DNA from: Chitinophagales bacterium
GTDB lineage: Bacteria > Bacteroidota > Bacteroidia > Chitinophagales > CAIOSU01
Length of the DNA: 64,000 bases
Assembly: GCA_040877935.1 (NCBI GenBank)
Contig: JBBDNB010000021.1
Location: 1 to 64,000, forward strand
Direction of reading: 5' to 3'
In this document: positions 45,946 through 53,473 of the stretch, piece after piece
Numbering within the stretch: the stretch's first letter is position 1
Layout: each line of letters opens with the position of its first letter
The notes under the pieces: generated by a model
What the model saw: only the letters and a program-made list of their open reading frames with translations
Told to the model about the DNA's origin: nothing
Database searches by the model: none
Program-made: the position numbers and the translations under genes

Positions 45946-47859
45946 TTATTTTGAAAACTCCTTTGCCCCTTCAATCACCTCTTCTACAACTTCCGGATCG
46001 AGCAGGGTTGATGTATCTCCCAAATTAGAAGTTTCTCCCTCTGCCACTTTTCTCAAAATCCTGCGCATGATTTTTCCCGAGCGGGTTTTGGGCAATCCGC
46101 TTACAAACTGTATGCGCTCTGGGCGTGCAATTTTCCCGATTTCATCTTCTACAATGCTTAAGATTTCAGCGCGTTTTTCATCTTTATTGCTGTCGTCCAC
46201 TGAATCATTGCAAATGACATAGGCGTGAATGCCCTGTCCTTTCACCGGATGCGGATAACCGACCACTGCCGATTCTACCACGCCTTTGTGCTCATCTATG
46301 GCATTTTCTATTTCTGCCGTTCCAAAGCGGTGGCCCGAAACATTGATTACATCATCTACACGGCCGATAATCCTGAACAATCCGTCTTTGTCTCTTTTAG
46401 CGCCATCGCCCGTAAAATAATAGCCTTTGTAGTGTGAGAAATAAGTGAGCTTGCAACGCTCGTGATCGCCATAAGTAGTCCTCAAAATAGATGGCCAGGG
46501 ATGTTTTACACAGAGGTATCCTTCCACATCGGCTTCCGTAATTTCCTTGCCTTTTTCATCCAGCAAAACGGGTTGGATGCCCGGCAGTGGCAATCCTGCA
46601 AAACTGGGTTTTTGTGGCGTGATATTGGGTAGGGAGGAAATCATAATGCCGCCCGTTTCGGTCTGCCACCAGGTATCTACAATGGGTGTCTTTTCCTTGC
46701 CCACATATTTGTGGTACCATTGCCATGCCTCGTAATTGATTGGTTCGCCCACGGTGCCCAGTACTTTTAAATTTTCCAAATTGTATTTTTCCACATAACT
46801 TGTTCCATCTTTCATCAGGGCGCGAATGGCAGTCGGGGCGGTGTAAAACTGATTGACTTTGTGCTTTTCGCAGACCTGCCAAAAACGCCCCGCATCTGGA
46901 TAGGTGGGAACGCCCTCGAACATCATGGTGGTAGCGCCTGCCAATAATGGCCCGTAAACAATATAGGTATGTCCGGTAATCCAGCCGATATCGGCCGTGC
47001 ACCAGTAAATGTCCTTTTCTTCGTACTGAAAAACATTGGCAAAGGAATAATTGGCAAAAACCATATAACCGCCACAGGTGTGGACCACGCCTTTTGGTTT
47101 TCCTGTAGAGCCAGATGTATAAAGGATGAAGAGCATGTCCTCGGCATCCATTTCCTCGGCAGGACATTCATCGCTTACGGTTTTTAATTCGGCTTCTATC
47201 CAAAAATCGCGTCCGGCTTTCATATCGGCAGCTTCATCCGATCGCTCGGAGACCAATACGGCTGTTACGGAACTGCAATTTTCCAGGGCTTTATCGACCA
47301 CAGATTTTACCGACATTTGCTTTTTGCCTCGGTACATTCCGTTGGAAGTCAGGACCATTTTACAGGCCGAATCATTGATGCGATCGGCCAAGGCTTTGGA
47401 GGAAAATCCCGCAAAAACTACTGAATGCACCGCTCCAATTCTGGCGCAGGCCAATACGGCAATGGCCAAATCGGGAATCATGGGCATGTAAATGCAGACA
47501 CGGTCGCCCTTTCCGACTCCGTGTTTTTTCATCACATTGGCATAGGCGCAGACTTTGTGGTAGATTTCCCTGTAGCTCAGACTTACAGGAGAATCTCCGG
47601 GTTCGTTGGCTTCCCAGAGTATGGCGGTTTTGTCACCCCGACTTTCCAAATGCCGGTCGATGCAATTTTCGGTGATGTTGAGCTTTGCGCCTTCAAACCA
47701 TTTTACGCTAGGGGTATCGAATTCCCAGTCCAGGACTTTGTCCCATTTTTTGCGCCAGGTGAAATGTTCTGCTTTTTCCGCCCAAAAGGCTTTTGGGTCA
47801 TTTACACTCTTTTCGTATTCTTTTTCGTACTCCGCTTTTGAGTTGATTTTTGGTATCAT
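45946..47859 (-). CDS. acs: acetyl-CoA synthetase
   Basis: 637 residues, the standard length. Makes acetyl-CoA from acetate, ATP and CoA through acetyl-AMP. Seen: the P-loop motif ILYTSGSTGKPKGVVHT, the acetate-pocket WWQTETGG, hinge and CoA region GYYFTGDGAKRD, and the C-terminal acetylation site PKTRSGKIMRR whose Lys is catalytic and often controlled by acetylation. G+C is clearly higher than in the island that follows. Monocistronic. Confidence 0.97.
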   Translation of the reverse strand: MIPKINSKAEYEKEYEKSVNDPKAFWAEKAEHFTWRKKWDKVLDWEFDTPSVKWFEGAKLNITENCIDRHLESRGDKTAILWEANEPGDSPVSLSYREIYHKVCAYANVMKKHGVGKGDRVCIYMPMIPDLAIAVLACARIGAVHSVVFAGFSSKALADRINDSACKMVLTSNGMYRGKKQMSVKSVVDKALENCSSVTAVLVSERSDEAADMKAGRDFWIEAELKTVSDECPAEEMDAEDMLFILYTSGSTGKPKGVVHTCGGYMVFANYSFANVFQYEEKDIYWCTADIGWITGHTYIVYGPLLAGATTMMFEGVPTYPDAGRFWQVCEKHKVNQFYTAPTAIRALMKDGTSYVEKYNLENLKVLGTVGEPINYEAWQWYHKYVGKEKTPIVDTWWQTETGGIMISSLPNITPQKPSFAGLPLPGIQPVLLDEKGKEITEADVEGYLCVKHPWPSILRTTYGDHERCKLTYFSHYKGYYFTGDGAKRDKDGLFRIIGRVDDVINVSGHRFGTAEIENAIDEHKGVVESAVVGYPHPVKGQGIHAYVICNDSVDDSNKDEKRAEILSIVEDEIGKIARPERIQFVSGLPKTRSGKIMRRILRKVAEGETSNLGDTSTLLDPEVVEEVIEGAKEFSK

Positions 47860-48079
47860 GTTTTTTCCGTTTTTTTCCTGCCCTTAAAATAGAATTAAGA
47901 TTTTGGATTTAAAAATGGGGGAGCTTGTTCTTATGTATTTGAAAAACATCAAAAGTTAATTTGATGTTTTTCAGATTAGTGATATCTTTAAAAACAAAGC
48001 GTGGTAATTTTCATTCAAAGCCAGACTAATTGAGTGATATAACTATTGTATAGGCAATTTGAAAAATGAATAAAGCACT

Positions 48080-48991
48080 ATGAAATATAATAAATTAGGT
48101 AGAACAGGATTAGATTGCTCAAAAATAGGGTTTGGAACATGGCAAATTGGTGGTGGGAGGTGGAAAGGAATTACTGATTCAAAGGCCTTAAAATTATTGA
48201 ATACAGCAAAGGACTTCGGCATAAATATATTTGACATAGCCTTAGTTTATGGTCAGTATCGAGGGGAAAACCATGATTTAAATAGCAGATCACTTGAATT
48301 TATTTCCAAAGCATTTAAAGGAAAGGCTAGATCTGAAATAATTATAAACCTCAAAGTAGGTCAAGTTGATGAATATAGTCATCGCTCAAATTATTCTCCA
48401 AAAAATATAGTAACACAAGTTGACAAGGCATTAAAAAAATTAGGAACCGATTATATTGATATTTGTTTGATACATGCTCCAAGCTTAAAAGAAATAGAAG
48501 ATGAAATTGCTCTTACAATACTTAAAACATTACAGGCCTGTGGAAAGATTAGATTTTTAGGTTATAGCATTGAGGCAGAGCCAAATCATGCTGAATTGAT
48601 ATTGAATCAAAAAATAGATATTTTAATGTTACAGTATAACCTAATTGATAGAGAGTGTGCCAACATTTTCCCCATAGCCGAGAGAAAGGGTATTGGTATT
48701 CTCACTGGAGGCCCATTTAAAAGAGGGTATCTTACAGGAAAGTTTGATTCAATTAAAGATTTACCATTGAAAGACAATTACTGGCAATGGAACATTAACT
48801 ATTCTAAAGATAAAGTGGCTCAAATTCTTGAAAAAGCTAAAGGATTAAAAGAGAAATATGGTAACGAAATTAATTTAAGGAAAGAAGCATTAAACTTTGT
48901 TGCTGAAAATAAGGCTGTTGGAAGTATTGTGGTAGGATTCAGAGAGGAAAATGAAATAGTAGAGAATATAAACTTACTTAATTTAGAATAA
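48080..48991 (+). CDS. aldo/keto reductase
   Basis: 303 residues, normal for the family. The catalytic tetrad is intact: Asp52 and Tyr57 (IFDIALVYG), Lys92 (INLKVG) and His132 (CLIHAP); GSIVVGFREENEIVENI near the end is the phosphate-binding part of the NADP(H) site. Enzymes of this type reduce carbonyls in the cytoplasm. It is the first gene of the AT-rich five-gene island and lies 13 bases before the kinase gene, so it is very probably on the same transcript. Its connection to the SIR2/HAM1 genes is not known; it may be part of the system or cargo. Confidence 0.9.
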   Translation: MKYNKLGRTGLDCSKIGFGTWQIGGGRWKGITDSKALKLLNTAKDFGINIFDIALVYGQYRGENHDLNSRSLEFISKAFKGKARSEIIINLKVGQVDEYSHRSNYSPKNIVTQVDKALKKLGTDYIDICLIHAPSLKEIEDEIALTILKTLQACGKIRFLGYSIEAEPNHAELILNQKIDILMLQYNLIDRECANIFPIAERKGIGILTGGPFKRGYLTGKFDSIKDLPLKDNYWQWNINYSKDKVAQILEKAKGLKEKYGNEINLRKEALNFVAENKAVGSIVVGFREENEIVENINLLNLE

Positions 48992-49004
48992 TCAATTTGT
49001 AAAC

Positions 49005-49550
49005 ATGAAAGTATATAGTCTAGTTGGACCTAGTGCTGCAGGTAAATCTACAGCAATAAAGAAACTATCTGTTGAATATAATGTTCTAGATTTAAATTAT
49101 ATGGAACTGAATACCTTCAATCTTGATAATCGTCTGATGGTAGCCAAGTGGAAATATATTGATTATTGGTTTAGTAGCATTCTTGAATCAAAAAGGAACG
49201 GAATAGAGCATTTATTAACTGACAGATGTCCTATTGATACTTGTGCTTATGTATCTAAAGGTGAGGATTATTTGCTTTATTGCTTAACCCAAACATTTGA
49301 AGAACTTAAGAAACTTGGGATCAACATGTATTTCATACTTATAACTGCTGATTTACATGTGCTAGAGAATAGAATTAAGGATAGAATAAAACGAGAAGCA
49401 AATCGGATAAACTATAACGAATTAAATAAATTTCACAATAAAAAAGCATATGATTTCTTCTCGCGAAATAAAAATTTATGGAACAGTATCATAGATACAA
49501 GTTGCAAAAAACCTGAAGATGTCGTTGAATTAATTAAAGCTGAATTATGA
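49005..49550 (+). CDS. P-loop nucleoside/nucleotide kinase-like protein
   Basis: 181 residues. Walker A at residues 8-16 (GPSAAGKST); a DR motif with context LTDRCPIDTCAY (residues 72-82) is that of deoxynucleoside kinase/thymidylate kinase-like enzymes (ER/DR-x-P-x-D/H), and an Arg-rich segment ENRIKDRIKREANRI (121-135) fits the lid. Phosphorylation of a nucleoside or nucleotide is thus the likely reaction; substrate is not readable. Its stop overlaps the ATG of the SIR2 gene (ATGA at 49547-49550). A standard housekeeping thymidylate or guanylate kinase would show a longer consensus, so this is a divergent accessory member. Confidence 0.75.
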   Translation: MKVYSLVGPSAAGKSTAIKKLSVEYNVLDLNYMELNTFNLDNRLMVAKWKYIDYWFSSILESKRNGIEHLLTDRCPIDTCAYVSKGEDYLLYCLTQTFEELKKLGINMYFILITADLHVLENRIKDRIKREANRINYNELNKFHNKKAYDFFSRNKNLWNSIIDTSCKKPEDVVELIKAEL

Positions 49551-50365
49551 GATTGCCTTCCCATTTAATAGAAGCTGCTAAAAATCAAAAATTAATCCCA
49601 TTTATTGGAGCTGGGTTTTCATTTTCTCTAAATTTACCTTCTTGGTCAATATTAATTGATGAAATTGCAGGTGAACTTGGATATGACTCTGAAATCTTGA
49701 AATCTTATGGAGATTATATCCAGATAGCTGAGTTTCTCTATATCCAAAAAAACGGGATTGGGAAACTCCAAAGTAAACTTGATAGAAGCTTTAATAACGA
49801 TACTATAGATATCTCAAAATCTCAGCCTCATATGCTTTTAACAAAAATGAAAGCAAAAAAAATTTATACAACAAATTGGGATAACTGGATAGAAGAAGCC
49901 TATGATTATAAAAACCTACCTTATAATAAAATTGTCAATATTAATGATCTAGTTAATTCCAATCCCGACTCAACACATATTATAAAATTTCATGGCGATC
50001 TTAGTACTAGAGATGAGGATATAGTTTTTACTGAAACCAGTTATTTTGACAGATTATCGTTTGAATCTCCATTGGATATAACTCTGCGTTCAGATATGTT
50101 AAGCAATACCATGTTATTTATTGGTTATAGTCTTTCAGATTTCAACATTAGATATATGCTCTATAAATTACAAAAACTAATTTCTAACCAAATAAGCACT
50201 AAAGCTAGACCTCCATTAGCATATATTATATTAGCCACTCCTAATCCAATACTTGAAACGATATTTAAGAATTCCAGAAATATGGAGGTAGTTTATTTAG
50301 ACCCAAGAGATAGGCAAAAATCACTAATTAGCATACTCGAGGAAATAGCATTAAATGTTCAATGA
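49547..50365 (+). CDS. SIR2-family protein, probable NAD+-consuming effector
   Basis: 272 residues, a stand-alone SIR2-like domain. Motifs: IPFIGAGFS (residues 17-25, nucleotide loop), TTNWDNWIE (108-116, catalytic Asn110), IKFHGDLS (His149) and FIGYSLSDFNIR (191-202), the form found in bacterial defence SIR2 proteins rather than in protein deacetylases (no zinc Cys pairs). In Thoeris, DSR, SIR2-HerA and related systems this domain depletes NAD+ after phage infection. Overlaps both neighbours by four bases: ATGA with the kinase gene upstream and ATGA with the HAM1 gene downstream. Confidence 0.85.
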   Translation: MRLPSHLIEAAKNQKLIPFIGAGFSFSLNLPSWSILIDEIAGELGYDSEILKSYGDYIQIAEFLYIQKNGIGKLQSKLDRSFNNDTIDISKSQPHMLLTKMKAKKIYTTNWDNWIEEAYDYKNLPYNKIVNINDLVNSNPDSTHIIKFHGDLSTRDEDIVFTETSYFDRLSFESPLDITLRSDMLSNTMLFIGYSLSDFNIRYMLYKLQKLISNQISTKARPPLAYIILATPNPILETIFKNSRNMEVVYLDPRDRQKSLISILEEIALNVQ

Positions 50366-50907
50366 TGGAAGAAATTACTTTAGTTACAAGTAATAAATAT
50401 AAAACTCAGGAAATCTCTGAAATAGCCAAACCCTATAATATTAAAATAATAGGGCATGATTGTAAAATAGAAGAATTACAAACTGATAATAGGTTTAATC
50501 TAATAAAAAATAAGGTTTTAAAGGCATTTGAGGAAATCAAAATCCCCGTTATTGTAGACCATGCTTCTCTGGAAATTGATTCATTAAATGGAATGCCTGG
50601 ACCGCTTACTCAATTGTTTTGGGATAGGCTAAAAGGTGATTTATGTAATATTTCTATGACTTTAGGTATGCCTACAGCAAAGGCTATTTGTACAATAGGT
50701 TATTGTGACGGGAAAATGATACACACAGAAGAAGCACAGGTTACAGGAAAAATATCAAGTTCTCCAAAAGGTTCAAGAAAATTTCAATGGGATACTATTT
50801 TTATTCCAGACGGTCAAACTAAAACATACGGTGAAATGTCTGTTGCTGAGAAAAATCTTATCTCTCAAAGACAAAAAGCTTTTAAAAAATTATTTAGCTC
50901 GATCTAA
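50362..50907 (+). CDS. HAM1/ITPA-like protein with altered active site
   Basis: 181 residues of the non-canonical purine NTP pyrophosphatase fold (RdgB/ITPA). Fold markers: LVTSNKYKTQEI (residues 7-18; Ser10, Asn11, Lys14 and Glu17 as in the family), LEIDSLNGMPGP (70-81), FQWDTIFIPDG (141-151) and EKNLISQRQKAF (163-174). The general-base Asp of the family (VEDT/ADDS position) is His67 here (VDHASL), the base-contacting SHR is SQR (168-170), and the early metal-binding Glu also seems replaced. Binding without normal hydrolysis is therefore likely. Sits between SIR2 and the unknown gene with overlapping ends. Confidence 0.85.
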   Translation: MMEEITLVTSNKYKTQEISEIAKPYNIKIIGHDCKIEELQTDNRFNLIKNKVLKAFEEIKIPVIVDHASLEIDSLNGMPGPLTQLFWDRLKGDLCNISMTLGMPTAKAICTIGYCDGKMIHTEEAQVTGKISSSPKGSRKFQWDTIFIPDGQTKTYGEMSVAEKNLISQRQKAFKKLFSSI

Positions 50908-51965
50908 TGGATATTTGGAAATATTTACATGATATTGAAATAAATAAGAAGGTAGATATAGAAGCCTGTAGAAAATTAATATTCAACACAACTGAAGTGT
51001 ATCAAGTAAAGGAATATTTAGATGATATTTTAAGAGATTTAAAATTTGGAAAAACGAGAGTGATTGATGAGGCTAGGAGTGTGGCTTTACCTATATCATA
51101 TAGGTTGTCGCTTGATGATACTTCGAGTGATTACAGGATTTCCTCTAAGATAAATACAGAAATTTTCAGGTTAGAAAACCCAAAACTTTCCAAAAGCATC
51201 TCAGATGAAATAAAAAATCTAATATTCAAATCATTTAAAATTAGATATAGCGGATTAAAAATTTTAGAAAATCAAATTGTTTTTGATTTAAGCAAATTTT
51301 CAACAAAATTAGATGATGAATGGCATAGCTATGGACGTGTAAAAGAAATATTCTCTATTTATTATAAACTATTTAGATTCAAAATACACGACAAACAACC
51401 AAAGAAAAAAAGTGATGAGGTTTATAAGGGCATTACTGGTGTTTTACAAACATTTGAAGAAAATGTTTGCATAAGGTTAAATGATCATGTTGAAGATATT
51501 AAGAGTTATGATACACAGCAGGTAATGTGGATTGTTCCTGATTTAATTGCCATAACCATTCAGCTATCAATTAAGTCTGATCATACTAGAAATTTAGGAA
51601 GTCTAAAATCAAAATATAAGAGCGTTAATAAAAAGCTAAAAGAGGAGTATCCTTTAGAGATATTTTATGGACCTTCATATTCAAACAAATGGCACATAAA
51701 CCGCTTAGTTTCTTATGCCTTTTGGAATTTTAAAAATTATATGATTCCAATTGAACTTTTCATTAGAACTGATTTTGATTATTTTATTGGATATGCAAAC
51801 TATTGGCGATATAAAGGGGTTCATCTATTTGCTGGTACTCACAAAGACAGCACTTCTAAAAGCAAGAAAATGCTTATTAATAAAATACATGAATGCAACA
51901 GCTTTTACGAAGTTCAAAATATGTTGTATCGAGAAATAAAGTCAGGTCAATTAGAACTATTCTAA
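50907..51965 (+). CDS. unknown 352-residue protein of the SIR2-HAM1 island
   Basis: Its ATG shares a base with the stop of the HAM1-like gene (TAATG at 50905-50909), so it is part of the operon. No signal, membrane segment or recognised motif. Predicted mixed alpha/beta: helical N-terminus (about 1-60), a basic middle (FRFKIHDKQPKKKSDEVYKG), and an aromatic-rich C-terminal third (ANYWRYKGVHLFAG, then a helical tail ending GQLELF). I searched by eye for deaminase, HNH, PD-(D/E)xK, nucleotidyltransferase and RelA/SpoT motifs and found none. Very AT-rich: 51241-51300 has 11 G/C in 60 bases. Confidence 0.85.
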   Translation: MDIWKYLHDIEINKKVDIEACRKLIFNTTEVYQVKEYLDDILRDLKFGKTRVIDEARSVALPISYRLSLDDTSSDYRISSKINTEIFRLENPKLSKSISDEIKNLIFKSFKIRYSGLKILENQIVFDLSKFSTKLDDEWHSYGRVKEIFSIYYKLFRFKIHDKQPKKKSDEVYKGITGVLQTFEENVCIRLNDHVEDIKSYDTQQVMWIVPDLIAITIQLSIKSDHTRNLGSLKSKYKSVNKKLKEEYPLEIFYGPSYSNKWHINRLVSYAFWNFKNYMIPIELFIRTDFDYFIGYANYWRYKGVHLFAGTHKDSTSKSKKMLINKIHECNSFYEVQNMLYREIKSGQLELF

Positions 51966-51986
51966 CCTAATAATATACGCAAATTA

Positions 51987-52043
51987 GTCCCTAATCTGGC
52001 GCAACATGATGTTTAGCCAACGTGAAAGAGCTTCTTTGTGGAT
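51987..52043 (+). repeat. dispersed ~60-bp repeat, copy A
   Basis: Core TAATCTGGCG...ATGATGTTTAGCCAA and GTGAAAGAGCTTCTTTGTG. About 85 percent identical by eye with copy C; begins 22 bases after the last island gene. Confidence 0.7.
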
Positions 52044-52321
52044 GGGACTTTAAAAGTATGAGATTTTCTAAATCAAGAATTTTCGAAGCGGCTCTTGTTT
52101 GTTTAAAGGATATTTAGACAAGAAATCATTAGTTGTAATTGCTTTATAATGGAATTATTTTTCCAAATCACTTTATTTAATGGAAAATATTTTACCATTA
52201 GCTTCCTTTTTTCAGTTTTAATGGAAGAAATGCAACTGTATCTCGAAAGAACAAATGCATTTTTGGAATCAAACGAAGGAAGACTAAAATTTTGAGCACT
52301 TGAATAGCTTGGGCAAAATTT

Positions 52322-52377
52322 CCCCCGCTGACGAAAGAATGAGGTTAAGCCAACATGAGTGAACCTGCTTGTACCTC
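52322..52377 (+). repeat. dispersed ~60-bp repeat, copy B
   Basis: Starts CCCCCGCTGACGAAAGAATG, then AGGTTAAGCCAACATGAGTG and AACCTGCTTGTACCT. Shorter at the 5' end than A and C, otherwise aligned over the whole length. Confidence 0.65.
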
Positions 52378-52442
52378 AAATTTCTAAATCTTTCAGGTCT
52401 GAAAAATATGCCTATAAGCACGAAGCACAGCATTAGGACTTA

Positions 52443-53315
52443 TTATTGAAGGCAGCAATGCTTATACTTTTTGCCACTACCACAAGGGCAAGGGTCGTTC
52501 CGCCCAATAGATTTTGGTGGAGAATAAGAAGAGAAATTTACTGCTGCTAAGTCCTGATTAAATGCCTTTGAAAGTATCTTGTAGAGTTCCGGTTCTTTTT
52601 CCTTGAGCAAATGTGGGCGTTCGAAAAAATATTCACTGGTGACTGCAAAAAACTCATTGCGATTGTAGGTAGCATAGGAATCTATCTTCGTATCCTCATT
52701 GATTATTTCCCTGGTTTTGGTTTCAATCAATTGTATCCAGGGGAGTGTGTATGTTTTGTCTATAAAATCAGGTGGTATCCCATCTACCACCCCATCTTCT
52801 TTATCGAATAAATGTACAAATTCATGGATACCCACATTTTGCTTGTCATTGTTGATTTGATAACCCATATGTAATGCTGGTCTGGATAAAATCATCTTGC
52901 CTTCCATGGGGCCCGTCCCCACCATTCCGGTAATAATTTCTGCTTTACTCCCGATATTGAAATTGCGGTCGAAGGAAGCGGGATAGAGCAAAACTTCCTC
53001 CAGGTTTTTGTAAGTCCAGGCAGGGAAACCAAAAAGAGGAATGACAGCACTACTAGCAACTAGCAGCCTGTCTTCTATTGTAATATCTATATTGATTCCT
53101 GTAATCTTGATATTGGCCAGGAAATGCGCAATATCAGATTCAAATTGGAGCTTTTGTTCTGCATTTAATTTTCTATAAAAATCTACTTTCTCTTGCAGAA
53201 CGATTCTCCACTTAGCAGGAAATGCAAGTGGAGGATTGATTTTCTTTTTTCGATAAACTAGGTAGAGTAGAAATGCCCCCAATGCCAAGATGGAAATGAA
53301 TAGATACATCAGCAA
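52443..53315 (-). CDS. M90 (MtfA-like) zinc peptidase with SEC-C tail
   Basis: 290 residues. N-terminal membrane helix (LFISILALGAFLLYLVY), then the MtfA-type gluzincin domain with GIHEFVHLFDKEDG (HExxH) and the downstream Glu in NEFFAVTSEYFFERP. At the C-terminus a SEC-C zinc motif, GRNDPCPCGSGKKYKHCCLQ, is attached; in SecA and other proteins this motif binds zinc and ribosomes or SecB. E. coli MtfA (a peptidase titrating Mlc) has neither helix nor SEC-C. Substrate here is unknown. Confidence 0.88.
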   Translation of the reverse strand: MLMYLFISILALGAFLLYLVYRKKKINPPLAFPAKWRIVLQEKVDFYRKLNAEQKLQFESDIAHFLANIKITGINIDITIEDRLLVASSAVIPLFGFPAWTYKNLEEVLLYPASFDRNFNIGSKAEIITGMVGTGPMEGKMILSRPALHMGYQINNDKQNVGIHEFVHLFDKEDGVVDGIPPDFIDKTYTLPWIQLIETKTREIINEDTKIDSYATYNRNEFFAVTSEYFFERPHLLKEKEPELYKILSKAFNQDLAAVNFSSYSPPKSIGRNDPCPCGSGKKYKHCCLQ

Positions 53316-53473
53316 CTAAAATTACACATTATTCATCTCCAACAAAGACACATTAATTTTTATCTATAGAATAACTCAAAGCCGGGCAGTCTTAACTAGA
53401 AAAGAAAAGCAGTAAAATATTATCTTCCGAACAATTTCGCTATTGATCGCTTTGTTCTAAAAAATCCTTACTT

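Larger units (their letters stand above)
51966..52442. other. 477-bp intergenic region with two repeat copies
   Basis: Between the island and the peptidase gene. It contains repeat copies A (51987-52043) and B (52322-52377). Between them is a 48-codon open frame (52149-52295, start MELFFQITLF, end SNEGRLKF) with no family resemblance and no clear signal; I do not call it a gene. The AT richness of the island continues to about 52300. Confidence 0.6.

Noticed and set aside
46556-47167. 203-residue open frame on the minus strand
   Set aside because: Lies entirely within acs in another frame of the same strand; Cys/Arg/Gly-rich composition typical of a shadow.
47917-47945. Possible fourth copy of the A/B/C repeat at the left edge of the island
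   Set aside because: Only GAGCTTG and TTATGTA resemble parts of copy C; similarity is too weak to claim.
48001-48020. Inverted fragment of the dispersed hairpin-tailed repeat
   Set aside because: GTGGTAATTTTCATT is near the complement of one block, but the match is short, imperfect and in AT-rich DNA.
50907-51965. Deaminase (KomA counterpart) in the island
   Set aside because: No HxE...PCxxC or adenosine-deaminase HxH motifs can be found in this protein or in the other island proteins.
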